Shown one piece after another: positions 50,431 to 63,400 of a stretch of 64,000 nt of DNA (its first letter is position 1; every line of letters begins with the position of its first letter). The notes under the pieces are model-generated. The model saw only the letters and a list, made by a program, of their open reading frames with translations. It was not told the DNA's origin and searched no databases. The stretch is taken from NCBI GenBank assembly GCA_013398175.1, contig VZRZ01000211.1, positions 755,506 to 819,505 on the forward strand, read 5' to 3'. Position numbers and translations under genes: made by a program. Source of the stretch: Climacteris rufus (Eukaryota; Chordata; Aves; Passeriformes; Climacteridae).

Positions 50431-52081
50431 ATATTAATGGCAGTGTTTGTTCTACTTGTTCAGATTTTGAATCTTGCAAGATTCTGTAAGATTTAAAAAG
50501 TATGCTAAAGGACATGAGTAGAGATTTTATGGTTTCCATGTTTATGTGGAAGACAGTTCAGTCTGATAATACAGCAAGTAATTTTTATCAAGTAGTATAG
50601 CAAATATATTTGTGATATACTTTTTTTTTCAAATAATATAGATTTAAGACACTAGGATACAAAGACAAGACAAAATGGTCATTATTATACTCCACAGCAA
50701 ACTTTGCTTTGAGTTTAGAAAGGTCAGCTCCTGTATCTGCTTTTCTTAGTTACAGAGCTATTTCAACAAGGTAGTCATTTAGATTAAACAAATACGCTTT
50801 AATTCTGCTTAACAGATCTCAAGCTCTGAGGAATGCAGATACACCTATCACATATAAAGAAACCAAATCCAATCGCCTTAGCATCAAAAGAAAACCTTTT
50901 AGGCACATGTTCAGAGAAATCCTGCTCCTAGTCTTAGAGCCAATAGGAAACACCTGTCAATGATATTTTGATTTATTTTCCACTTTATGAATGCCTCTTG
51001 ATGACCCACTTAAAAGGATGACCCACTAAATAATTTTGGGCAGTGATGGAGACCAAACTGGAATCTGGCTGTTCTTTCTATCTCTATGTTCTGTAGGACT
51101 CCCATAACCACATATATTTCTGAACTATTAAAGTATGATTTGGGCAATATGCATACAATTACTTTTAGAAGAAAAATGAACATTTCTGGCATATGTAATC
51201 TCAGCAATTTTAAATTTCCAGTAATAAGAGCCAGAAAACAATTATAATAGCAGTCTGTTTGCAAAGCTGAGACACTCATACCAAAGCGACAAATTGTGAC
51301 TCTGTGAGGCTGATAAGAGTGGAAAAAGGTTGGCTGTAGTGTAAATCAGGAGATTATGAGAAGCTGTTGCTGTTTAGAAATATTTTGCCTTTCTGTTCTT
51401 TACATGAAAGAGCTGTAAGTTACTAGTATATATAAAAATGAGTTGTTCTGTAGTCCTTTGCCAAGGTGGTTCACTTGCTTTGCTGCTGTACCTGTTCACT
51501 CTAGGTCTGTGGATACCCATTCTGTAGTGCCTTTAGCAAAACATGATTAACCCAATTAATTTAATCTACTTCCATCTGGAAAGTAAGTAGATAGTGTGTA
51601 GAGGGAATGAACCTCTATCAAGGCATAATTGAGAAATGCGTTAATTGTTCTTGCCTAGCCATTTCCTCCCTCTATAATTCTATCACAAATTTGAAAAGAC
51701 TGGTTTTGCCTTTTCTGCTGATAGAGACAGAAGTAGTTGTCCCTGTAGGTTTGAGAAGTGCTTTAGGATGTACAGTTGATGCATCTATGTTGGAGCACGT
51801 TTTGTTTGTCAAGACCTATTTCACAATGCTCTTTGTCTGGTCGCAGCTTTGGAGATGACCATGTGCCCAGGCTGAGGTTACACAGCCAGCTCCATCTGGT
51901 GTAGTTCTGCAGTATTGTTGCAAGGGACAGTCCCACACTCCCTTCTCTATCACTGTCAGCTGTTCTCTGTAGCAGCGCGCTTGGCAGAAGCTGCTGCTTT
52001 TGAGCTTCAGGATTGGTGGGAAGAAAGACAAGGCAAAGCCCTCAGCCTTCTTCTTCCAATATCTGATCCTTCTGCCTGAGC
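50431..52081. other. Unique sequence, GC rising to the right
   Basis: No gene recognised. AT-rich until about 51,690, then GC-richer up to the LTR-like unit. The 93-codon minus-strand frame at 51,816-52,097 has no domain. There is no purine tract ahead of 52,082, so the right part does not look like the 3' internal end of a provirus. Confidence 0.45.
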
Positions 52082-52380
52082 TGTGGTAAAATCCCATATT
52101 GCCCTTGTGTTACCTGTGTCCGATACCATATATGGCTATGCCCTGGAAAGCTCTTCTCCACTGGTCACTTTGAACTATGCCATTCCCCATTGGGTGTTTC
52201 CTGATCCCATCTCCCTTTAAAAGAGCCTTGCAGGACTTCTTCCTGGCTCTTTCTTCTGGGTTACTCAGCCATCTGGATAACTCTGTACCCTCACAAAGCA
52301 ACACTGGATTCACAATAAACGGCTGTTATCCCGGAGAAGGGCCCTCTGTCAAGCCTTTTATTCTTGTCGGCGCTACCACA
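52082..52380 (+). mobile_element. LTR-like unit, probably a solo LTR
   Basis: A 299-base unit starts TGTGGTA and ends TACCACA, perfect 7-base inverted ends of the TG...CA type. Inside are a TATA-like CTTTAAAAG (52,215-52,223), a polyadenylation signal AATAAA (52,314-52,319) and several CpGs near the 3' end. The hexamer TGCCTG occurs at 52,073-52,078 and 52,384-52,389, three bases outside each end, which may be a 6-base target duplication of the ERVK/ASLV class if the true ends extend three bases. Neither a primer-binding site nor a purine tract adjoins it, so it is likely a solo LTR. Antisense open frames are by-products. The family is not identified. Confidence 0.6.
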
Positions 52381-52760
52381 CCATGCCTGGGGAAACTCTC
52401 GTCCTAGAGGAGCCAGCAGAAACAGGTTATTTGCGGTAGCTAGGACTCTGTCCTTTGGGAGAGTTATACAAATCACCATGGCAGGGATCACGCACACATA
52501 AAGGCGTTGTTGCTACCTCGAGAGCCTTCTGGGCCTTAGCGCCTTTAGTTCTCCCTGTTCCTTCTGTGTTCTTGAGTAAGTGCCTGTGTGATCATGCTCC
52601 GAAACCAGAACAAGGGACCTCATCCAGCCTGAGAACCCCTCCTTCTTACTTGGCCACTTTTTAGTTGAATCACACTCCTGAGCCAGCCACATTTTGGTGG
52701 TGTGATTAATGTTAGACCAAGGTAGGAGTAAAGAACTGGGAACAGATGGTAAGGCCACAC
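52381..52760. other. CpG-retaining pocket beside the LTR
   Basis: Seven CpGs lie within about 230 bases (near 52,400, 52,434, 52,491, 52,504, 52,519, 52,540 and 52,600), much denser than the rest of the window. Frames of 69 and 81 codons on opposite strands show no domain. It could be another part of a young element, a small regulatory region, or simply younger DNA. Confidence 0.35.
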
Positions 52761-55700
52761 TTTGCAGGGCAGCTTATAATGATGTTTGATTAAGATAATG
52801 TTACAATCAACTTCCTAATTATTACTTTTATGCTTTCCTTAAGTACTAACCATGTTGAGTACTTTAAGATGTCATTTTGCCTGTATCTCACAAAAGCCTT
52901 TTATTGTCATTGTAATGATGCAGGTGATTGCTATGAAAGATCCTAATGAGAGTGGATATGTGATCTGTTTGATTGCTTCTAGTGCTTAAATCCACTTATT
53001 CAAATGGGTCTATTGCCCCCCCTTGTTTTTTTCTAAATTCCATTGAGGTTGTTTACATGTTTGTTCAGTAGTTATATCTGAAGTTACTGAATTTTTCCTT
53101 GAGGAGTTCCAGTTCTCCATTGCAAATCCCAGAAGGGAAGCAGGGATGGGCTGCTTCTCTTCGGAACATACTACTTGTTTTTTAACACATTTTTCCCTGA
53201 GCTCCTTCCCTGTGATTCCATACAGCAACTCTCTAGCCTTCAGCTGAAAAACAATTTCATATTTCCTTGCATTTCTCTGCCAGCACTACTCTGGACTCTG
53301 ACTAATGCTAACCAGTGTAATTATCTGTGACTTTCCTCCTAAGATTTCCATTTCCACTCAGTCCACAGAATGGTGTTCTCCAATCCACAGCAATTATGAA
53401 CATGATATATGAGACAGCTTGAAGAGGGTACTGAGGATAAAAAAATGAGATGGTAAACAACAACCACTGCTAAACAAAATGTATAACAGATCTCAACTTA
53501 GACTCTCTTCAAAACTGCTATTAAAATCGTTGAGGATTCTGCTTGCATGTCAAATGCTTTGATCTTTATTCTTTATTTATCAAGTCTGTGTTTGAACTTG
53601 GCTCACTCTGCTAAGATATTTGAAACACACAGGGCTGAGTTGTCTTTGCTCTTTTGCACATGAGAACCAAGGCCAGCCTGGGTTTTTTCCCAACAGATGG
53701 AAACAAAGTCCATGTTTATATATATAAAGATACGTGGAGAACCATGTGAAGATTCATGTGTGAATATGTCCTAAAATAACATCTGCATTTGATAACTAGG
53801 CATATAAGGTAGAAGGGGTAGTGGATTTCTGCCCAGGTCCCAGGGGAAACATGGTTTTGTCCTTCTGAAAGAAGGGGAAGTCAAGAGCCCTGGTAGCTGG
53901 AAGTCTCATGATACTGTGTTTGCTGGATGCCAAAGTTATTTGTGAGCATCTCCTGCAGGTCTCCTTCAGCTCCACCTGTTTCTAGCAAGTGATGCACAGA
54001 TCCCAGAGGATTACCAATCCCAGATAGACAGTACTCCTTGCTTTAATTTGTGGTGAATTTCATTATTTTTCTTATCTGTTTAATAGAAATATGTAAGAGA
54101 AATTTCTTAATTTCTGTTGTTGGTTTCTGACCTTTGTTCTTGCTGTTACCATCTCATGAGGAGTCCACTGGCAGAAGGCAGCACAGCTGAGGTAGATAGG
54201 CACATTTTCTGAAGAGATTGTGCATATGCTCTCTGTCAAACAGATGTGGTATAGAATTTGCTGATTTTATTGAAATACTGGAATTATAAGGTATACACAG
54301 TGAAAGAATAGTAGCAAATCACGGGACAAAACAATCAACATAAAGGCCATTGTTTATTGAAATAAATATAATCTGCATTATTATTTGGATATTTCTGTTG
54401 CTCTGGGAAAGACAAAAAAGAAATGTGGGGAAAATTGTATATTGAATAGTTAAGTGGATGGGTTTTTTATTATTTTTCATGCAAAGTTTTACATTTTTAT
54501 CTTATTTTGGTTTCTTTTACAATTTTAATGTGTTAAAATGGATAGTGTTGCAGTAATTTAATTGCTGCTAATCCCTTAATTAGGCAACCTCATACTCAAT
54601 TTAGCTGCATATCATCTTGATCCAGGAGTACAAATATGTCCCTGAAAAATAAGTTCTCTATATTTGTGGCTGTTGAAAGTAATTGCATGTTTTTCAGAGT
54701 TGTTAGGTATGCACTGTCATGATCTTAAAATACCTTAGAAGAAAAAAAAATACATTAAAAGAACAAAGCTATAAACTCCCTTATTGTTAAGAAATAAATC
54801 TTAAAAATTAAACAGATCCTAAAATATATCTTAGACAAATTTGTGGAAAGACCTGAAGCTTGTTGAAACATTACAAATAAATGAGAGCAATTTCACAAAA
54901 TCAGAAAAAAAGAAACTATCTGTTTTTACAGTAGATTTTTGGATTTTACCATTTTAATTGCAAAAATAAATGGTATCTACTATCAATGGCATTATTTTTG
55001 TATAATGTTCCAAAACATGAATATGTGCATGAGAGAAATTATCTTTTTGTTTTTCTGTTCTCAGTTCCATTTAAAATAAGTTTTAAAAAATTAGACTTCT
55101 TAGATTTTCATGCAAAGTACAGGTTCCATTTCTTCAACGTTTTTATTTTGAATTTTATTACCCATCCCAACTGTGCAAGTAAATATCTGCTACCACAATG
55201 CCTGCCAGTTTGGATTACCTTCTAAACTCTGCTGCAACAGGATCAAGTTTTTGGGAAAGATTTAGAAATAATAACGTGTGGTTTCCATGGGCTTAAGTTG
55301 TGACTCACTGTGATCATCATCTTAAACAGCTGCTTCTTTAGTGTCCTAGTGGCATTGGTCACCTTTGTGATTCAAAGGAGATTTGAGGGTGCTTGCAGTG
55401 AGGTCAAGTGATACAGGAGACAAAAAATATTGATACTTTAACGAATGTAAGCTCTTCACCCCAGCCCCTTGTTTGCACTCACAAACACATGAGTATTTCA
55501 CCTCTAATACTGTAAATGTGCCTCCAGTCACAGTGGAGAAAGATGGTACTTGAGAGCTGGTGATGCAGTGAACATAAATGAGCTGTTGAATGAGGCTCTG
55601 GAGTTGGAAGGTGCCCATTCCCAGTTTTTGAGGAGGCTATTGATTTGATTGCCTGCAGAAACAGGAAGATTGCACAATGTTTAATCATCTTCTGAAAGTT

Positions 55701-58700
55701 GTTATGCAAATGTTAAACCTAGGAACCAAAATTCTATTGCCTCGTATGTCATGTAAGGAATTAAGTGTTAGTGCGCTGCAAAAATCATCTCCTACTGCTC
55801 AGGGACAGTGTGAGAGTGCAGTAGCAGTAAAATAGAATTCTGTGTTTAATAGTTTTGGAGAGACAAAGGACCTACTGTGTTATAGTCCTAGTTTAGACCT
55901 ATGTTTCAGTTCCACTTTTTAACACCCTGCAAGCTAGAATAATGCTGTCAGTTCCACTGAAGCTGAAAGTAGCTTTTATGGGTTTTACACTGAATTAATA
56001 AGGTACACAGAAAGTCAGCATATGCAAAATTCTGCTCTTCATTTTATTCCATGAAGAAATAAGAGCTTCTGCAAAGAAATAAGAAAGCAAAATTAATGTT
56101 ACAACACCTTACTCAGTCATCTCAGGTTTTCTTGTGGGAAGAAAAAGAAAGAATATTTTTATGCCAAGTATCAATTGGTTAACCCTTTTTCTTTAATCAT
56201 GTCCACTAATGTCTGCTTTAGGCTTTGTTTTCTGATTTTATTTATTTATTTCCATGCTGAAAAGACTATCCTGTTACATTGTAAACAACCACTGAACCTT
56301 CTGAAGAGATTTCTCATCTGGGCTGTTTTGCTGGTGAGTTGCTTGAAGCCTGATGCTATAAAGATAATAGAATTAGGAGACCTAGCAGGCCTCATTATTT
56401 TTAATTACTATTGCTGCTGCTCACACACTACATGTAATTCAGTAAAGCTGGAGTGGAGCGAGGGGGGGACCTGACAACTCTGCATTTCAAAATGGGCCAT
56501 CATGCAGACAGCAGTCGTCAAATCTTTCTGTGAATTATGTGTTTTTCAGATGTATCATTCTAATAATACTATGAACAAATCTCAGAAATTCAATCAACTG
56601 AAGAAAAAAGGGAATGTGGGCCTTAAATAGGTCAAAATCTAAGTACCTTCAGCTCGTTTTTTGGTTCATTTATCAAAGCAAAATCAATTGTTATTATTAG
56701 CCTATTATCATCCTTCCAGTGGGCTGGTTTCATTTTAATCAATATTTCTAATTAAATTACATCAAATGCAGTTTTAAATTGTGGCAGCCTAGCTTCATCT
56801 AGGCTAAATTTATATGCATAACTTTATCCATTATTTTCATTCTCTCTTTATTAATAAGGTATTTCTTTACAAATGAGCAGTAAGCAGCTGTGTTGAAACA
56901 GTTGTGCATCAAAGCTGCTGGTGGACCAGCTACTACGTTGAAATGCTGTTTGTCTTTTATTTGTATGGACTATGTGCTTTAAATAGCTCTGAAACTGCCA
57001 TTGAATTTTCCAGTCACAACGCAGAGAGACTGAGGCCCAGTGCTCTGGGCTATGGTTTTCCCTGGCTCCTTTTGACTTGTAAACTCAGCTTTCATGGACA
57101 CAGATACAAATAGTCCATTTCCCACTCCTTGGTAGTTTGTTTTTATCCTGAAAGTATCTGCTCTGCTCCTGCAGGGTTTGCCTGACAGTTACCCAGTCAC
57201 GTGTGCCCCAGTGTTCCGATTTCCCCCAATTTGGTGTTGTTGCTTTGTGAATTCAGTGTTAAAAGCAAAAGTAGATTTAGTCTTATTGTCATGTCTTGTG
57301 GTGTCCAGAGTAGACATTTTACAGCTTTGAAGAGAGCAACAAAAATGCACTTAATTTATTGGGGTATTTTTTTATTGTGGCTGCCTATTAGAAGGTTCTG
57401 CAGACTGTCCTCTTCTTCCCTCCCATTAATACAAATACAGTAACTGTGCTATGATTAAGAATAATTGTTTTGCTTCACTGCAGGGATTTAGACACTACTT
57501 AATCATGCAATAGCAGTTTCCATCAGATGTACTTTCTGGGGCAGTAATGTGGTTCTAGTTCAAACATTCATGACTTGGGAGTATTCAATATCTTTGTGCC
57601 CGTCCTAGTTTATGACAGCAAAGGAAGGCTGACTTCCACTATGTTTTCCCTAAATACATGTGTATAAGGGTGTGTGTTTGCACATATTTATGAGAGTGTT
57701 TACCTATATAAATCAGAAGTTGTTCTTTGGTGGTCAATGAAGACATTACTGAGAAAGGTCTAATTCTGTTGCCTGTGTATGGAAATCAGTCTGAACAGTT
57801 AGGTCAGCAAGGGCACACTCTGTACTGCATCTTTGCAAATAATTCTGTTGTAGTTTAATTGATGTGACTCTGTGGTCATATATTGTATTTAAATATAATT
57901 CCAATCCTTAGCTATTTTACTCATGGATTTAGCTGGTCATCCAAACATTCTTCTTAACAATGAACATATAAACTCAGAATAATCTAACTTTCCTTGGAGC
58001 TGGTCTCCTGATGACACTTGTGCATGCCATCACTTAAATATGCAGCTTCTGTGTTTTTCACTCTGACAGGCTATTTTGTCAATTTTGAGTCCCATATTTC
58101 TTCCAGTGTATATTCTGAAGGCAGATGCAGTTTTCAGTAATACTCTATCGTAAGAGAGCTTAAAAACATAAAACTAAAGTAACCATTACCCAAAAGGGAA
58201 CTGAAGTGCAAGTAACTGTATGGCAATGTTATTATGCTTACTTCTATGCCAGTCATATGTGTGGTCAGTATACGTGTGTGGAGTGCAAAGGATAAAGTTT
58301 TAGAACTGAAACATACAGAATCTTTCAATGTTTCAAGGCACATTCAATTGTTTCCTCAGAAAGTTTCTCCATTCTCTTTCTTTTTAGGAGGATGTACAAT
58401 CTAACAAACCCACAGCCAAAACTAGTCAGGTCTCATGAAGGAAAATGTATGGAAAAGACAGAATTAAAGAATAGATTTTTTCTACATAGGATAAAATTTG
58501 AATTGAAATCAAAATAGTTCTGGTGTTTCCTAACTTTTTAACACATGACTCATAATAGTTATATTATTTCTGAGTTTTTGTATGTCAAATTGTGACTAGG
58601 TGTCATTTACATGGAATATATGTACTGTGTGTGTATATGGGGGGAACAACAACGTGAGTTTTCTGTTGTTCATATCAGAACCATACATGAATAAAGAGCA

Positions 58701-60353
58701 CTTGGGTGCTAACATATATTTCACAGTAAACTCTTCAGTGTGAAGTAGACTGCTACTAATGTGAGTTCAGTGACTGATCTGCCTCACCTCTCTGGTGGCT
58801 CTTTCTTGGTCTGTGCACCTCTACCTTGGTTTACCATGGCCAGGATCATAAACATTTGAGAGACACATTGTATTTTTACTATTAAAAATGTGCTTCAAAT
58901 CCCAATGGTTTGAAGTCCCTTAGATACCAGTGAAATGCACTCGGGAAGTGATTATCTTTTGTAATGGATTTCTATATATATGCTGAAATAAATCTATTAG
59001 AGTAAGAATAGTTTTATTCATATATGTATTCAAATACATACATGTTTTTATTCAATGGTGTTATACTCTTCTTCAGACAAAATGTTGAAATAATTTTTGA
59101 ATATTAATTCTATCACAGGAGTCCTGTGAGTCAAAAAACTAAATTATTCCACAGATGGTGAAACTGATATGATAGAATATCGTGGTTGAGACTTTTGAAA
59201 TGTAGAGAAGGGAGATGCCCTTATGTCAAAGAATTTCAATAGAACTTCCCTGCAGAATTCCTTTAGGCTCCATTAGAAATCCCATCTCAATGATAGACCA
59301 GAGGTAACAGGAAAGTTAATGGAGAAGCTGGAAGAAGAATCAAGTGTCTTTTTACCCAGATATCTCAATCTGAGATATAATTATTTGACGAGTTCATCTG
59401 AGAATGTAACAAGCTCCACAGACTTTAAGTCAGGTAGATGGAGAGAGTGCATAGTTAAGCATGTTAATACATTTTACAATATATTTGAAGGCATCCATTT
59501 CTGTGCCTCCCACCACCTCCTTTTTTGGAATGTTTTAAAGGATTTACAAAGTTCTCAATTAAAAATGCTTCCCTACATTGTATAAAACAATATTTGTCAA
59601 TAATAACTTATTCACTGCCTACATTTCCTCTGTTATTACAGATGTTAGTTTGTTAAGAATTGAGTTCTGTGATAAGAATTTTTGTTGTATGTATTTCAGA
59701 GCATTTTCTTCATCCATAGACATGAAATATGGCACATTCATGTGATTGTGCTCTGTAATTTAGAAAATTATAGTTATTTGTGTGTGAATTAATCTTAACA
59801 CTCAATACTCCCAAACCAGAATAATCGAGAGTGCTAAGTGAAATACATTCCCTGTAAAAGTTGATTAATGATTTTGTTTAAGCCCTTATTTAGCATATTC
59901 CCAACATATTCCTTATACTGTCCTGTATAATTTAACTGAGCCATTGCTGATTTATTGTATACACACCAAAACTGATCAAAAGCTATCAAAATCCTTCCAA
60001 AATATGGGAGGAGAGGGGCTCTGTGAGGATAGAGAGAGTATGTTCCACATAATTTAAGAGATGATGGGTACCAGAGTGCTCAAACCTTAGCCTTTTAATC
60101 CTGATTTCAGTAGTTGCATACATGTGGGCTTCTTCCCCCTCATTTCTCCCTTTACTCTGCTGATGGGATGTGAGGTGACTGCTGTGATAAAGGAAACCTA
60201 TGGTGTTTCTGGTAAGTGTAAAAACAGAGTTTTCTCTGTAGTGATATCCCAAGAGAGTAACACCTTGCTTGAAGTTCAAAAAAAGTATTTTGCCACTGGT
60301 AGTAAGTAGTGTTTTCTCCAATAGCTGATCCCTCTGACCCTTGGCCCTCCATG
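52761..60353. other. Unique sequence, no gene seen
   Basis: About 7.6 kb of AT-rich DNA with short frames and no recognised family. Small simple repeats include TATATATATA near 53,718 and TATATATGC near 58,975. A GC-richer patch at 55,330-55,620 has frames open on the minus strand only by 76-90 codons, without domains. Confidence 0.45.
56640..56930. promoter_or_regulatory. Candidate conserved noncoding element
   Basis: Repeat-free, AT-rich DNA with dense homeodomain cores (TCTAATTAAATTA near 56,746), a SOX-like CAATTGTTATTATT near 56,687, and an octamer-like TATGCATAAC near 56,813. The call is motif-based only and weak. Confidence 0.22.
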
Positions 60354-60402
60354 AAGGTTCTAAGGGTGCTAAGAACCTTAGGTGCTAAGGGTTCCTTAGC
60401 AC
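60354..60402. repeat. Two adjacent perfect hairpins
   Basis: First hairpin: AAGGTTCT (60,354-60,361) pairs with AGAACCTT (60,372-60,379) around a 10-base loop. Second: GTGCTAAGG (60,382-60,390) pairs with CCTTAGCAC (60,394-60,402) around a GTT loop. The words GTGCTAAG and its complement recur in both, so alternative foldings exist. The arrangement could be a small quasi-palindrome produced by template switching. Confidence 0.85.
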
Positions 60403-63400
60403 ATGTTGTCCAAGTGACTGAATCAAATGGAGTCAATACAAAAGCCAGTATTTGCTCACTGATTTTTTTTTTTTTGTGAGAAGCTGTTTTTGTTGTAGCT
60501 TTGCAAGTTAAATACTTGATTTTTTAAATTTAATTTTTAATATATGTATCTTAAAGCACATTCAAAAGAAGAGTTCATATAACTTTTCCTGACTGATGTG
60601 GCTATGAAGAGGTCATGGCATTGGGCAGATGTGGCACTGAAGACAGAAATATAAGCACCTTTGAAGTATAGGTTTAGCATACGACAAAAGACATTTGATG
60701 AATCAATCTTTGTCCAGTTAACCATGTGCTAAAACTGGTGGCCTCTTGATGTACTTTTCACAGTATTCAAGGCTAGATATGTCATTAGCTGTCTTGCACC
60801 TCACAGTGCACAGACATGCTCCTGTGAGCACAGCTGAAAATCCTGCATTTGTAAGAAAGGTTGATGATATGGAATATGGACTGGAGTTCGTTTATGTGGT
60901 GAAGGGAGGAGTAGGGAGAGTAATTAAAATTTTAGTACTTCATGTCATACATCCTTCTGGGCAAAAAGGAACACAGTCAGTTCTGCAGCATTCCCATTCA
61001 TATTGCAACTGAATAAAATCATGGCAAGGTGAAGTTTTATGACATTTCCTTCTGTATTGTAAACAGAAAAAAATATTAGAAAAAGAGTAGAGACAAAAAT
61101 GTATATAAATCAGAGAAAGGATGTTCAGTGCATGACTTCTCCCTTTTTCCTTTGCTTTCTGCATTTTTATCCCCTGGGCTTTTGGATGTTGAGGTGATTT
61201 TAAGTGCATTGTTATTTCAGAAGCAATTTAAATACAGATTTGCATGTTCATTTGTGGCTCGGGTTAATTAAAGGTCAATATTTTGGGAGGGATTAAGGAG
61301 TATGTGCAGTTTCTATGGGATGAACCTCAAAGATTTTAATGATTTATCTATTCATATGCATGTGTGTGTGCATATAAGGTATGGTACTTAAACATCTATT
61401 ACAGAAAACAGCACACTGGGGACTCAGGCGATAGATCATTTTAATGTATGAATAGGTTACATCCCTAACTACTAGTTGGGAAGGGTTAGTTCGTATGCGA
61501 AGGGGGCTAAAGTAAATGGCTGAGAAGATTTATAGTGTTGCAATTCAACAAAAATATTGATTAGAAGATGAGGAACTCAATTTTTATAAACTTAATCAAC
61601 ACTGATTGTTTGATTTCAGCTAGTAGTCTGTCAGGGAGAAATAAGAGCTTTGAGCTTGGAGTGGTGCAGGAGGGGAAAAATTGACCTGGCAATATTCTAG
61701 GGGAAAAAAAGTATCAAAAAAATCTAAATCCAGAAGAACTAATGTAATTTTCCAGAAGATTCAAAGGCTAAATATTTAAAAAGGGGTAGAAACTGTCTAG
61801 GTTTTGTTTTGTTTGTACTGCTATATAGTTGCCTGACTGGAAATTATCTTTCGACAAGCAACTGTTGTATTTATTGGCTTATATTTTATTTTTCTAATAT
61901 TCTGCTAGTGTCCTGTATTTCCATAGTAATCATGTCATAATCTGTTCCACAAAATAGTAGGTTGCCAAGATCCATTTAGAGCCATGAGTGCTGTGGCCAA
62001 AGGTCAGTGCCGGGGGAGCTCTGCTCCTCAGTGTGCAGGTGCCACTTGAGTCACAGCCATTAAACATGAAACTAAAATCAATTGTACTGCATCTTTGCAA
62101 GCTGGCAAACATAGGAGGCACCTCAGCAGAAAAAAAAGACACCACTGGCACACGTGATGCACCTTTATAAAGAGCTGGACTGAGTCTGAAAAGTTTTGAA
62201 GATCCTGTAACTGTGATTGTCTCTCCAAAACCAGCTGTTGTGTTGTTTGTGCTGCCACCATTCAGGTCCTCTCTGCTGCTTTTGTATATTTTGTTTGAAA
62301 TTGTTGAAATTGTTGTTGACTTGCCAACAACGGCCTGATAAATTTGCTTAATGCAGTAAGGTTTACAGTGGTATCAGAAAGTGTCTCAAAGTATGGACTT
62401 CTGAATCTGGATTTAAAATTACAAATTGTGGCTTCTCCTCAGTATGTGATCCACCATGACTGTATGCTTTCATCGCCAAATTAGAGACTTTGCTCTATTC
62501 CTTGTTGGAAAAATTGACTTTCCTTCCCTCATGGGTGTCACAGACAAGATGAAGTCCTGAAAAACTTTTCCTCCTGAACTTGAGATGATTCATCACAGGG
62601 ATGACAATGTCTTTCAGGTAATTTACTGAAAGGGCACCCAATTAATCAATGTATCAATTTTATAAAAAAGGTTGAATACCAATCATTTGCCATAACAGCC
62701 TCGATTACTTTAAAGTTCAAGTCTAATTCACAGTGAATTTAACAAAAGCGAAGAAAAATCATAAACCTTTTTGGCCCTTTACAGTTTAAATTATGTGATT
62801 AAGTTGTATTTCGTTCTTTATATGAATTGGTTGTTATTTACTTCTTTAGAAAATTGTATCCTTATTGCTTCTGTCCTCAGTGATTCACAAGCACAGTGGT
62901 ATAAGGTTCTGAAGTACCAGTGACATGGGTCAGCCTCCCAGGATTCTGTCATAAGTACTCATCTGTTACCTCAAGACTGCACATGCTTTCAGGGCCCCAG
63001 GCTGAAGGCTTCCTGCCTTTGCACAGGTACCTAGAGCAAGAAAGCAGCTGAAATTTTGCCTGGAGGTCCTCTCCCTTTTAAATAGTCCTTGGACTGGGGA
63101 GTGATCCGTGGCTCTGAAGAGCAGTAAGGAGTTGTTCCTGAGGTGCACCCTGTAGGACCAGGGCTCTCTAGGATGTCTGTCACCCACCCTGGCTGCCAGG
63201 AAAGTGTTTCTCCCTACTCTCATGTGCCTTCTTGGTTGTGAATTGACTGCTGATCACTTCAGTTTCTGTTTCCTTCAAGCTTCTCTTAGGCAAGATGACC
63301 ACTACCGAGTGCTTTTAATTTGACATTTTCTTTAGAAGCTGTCAACATCCCTGCAAATAACATCTGTCAGGGAGGTGGCAAGTTGGGAATTGGGTGCCTG

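Noticed and set aside
52110..52497. Antisense frames over the LTR-like unit
   Set aside because: No retroviral or other domain; open because the LTR is GC-richer.
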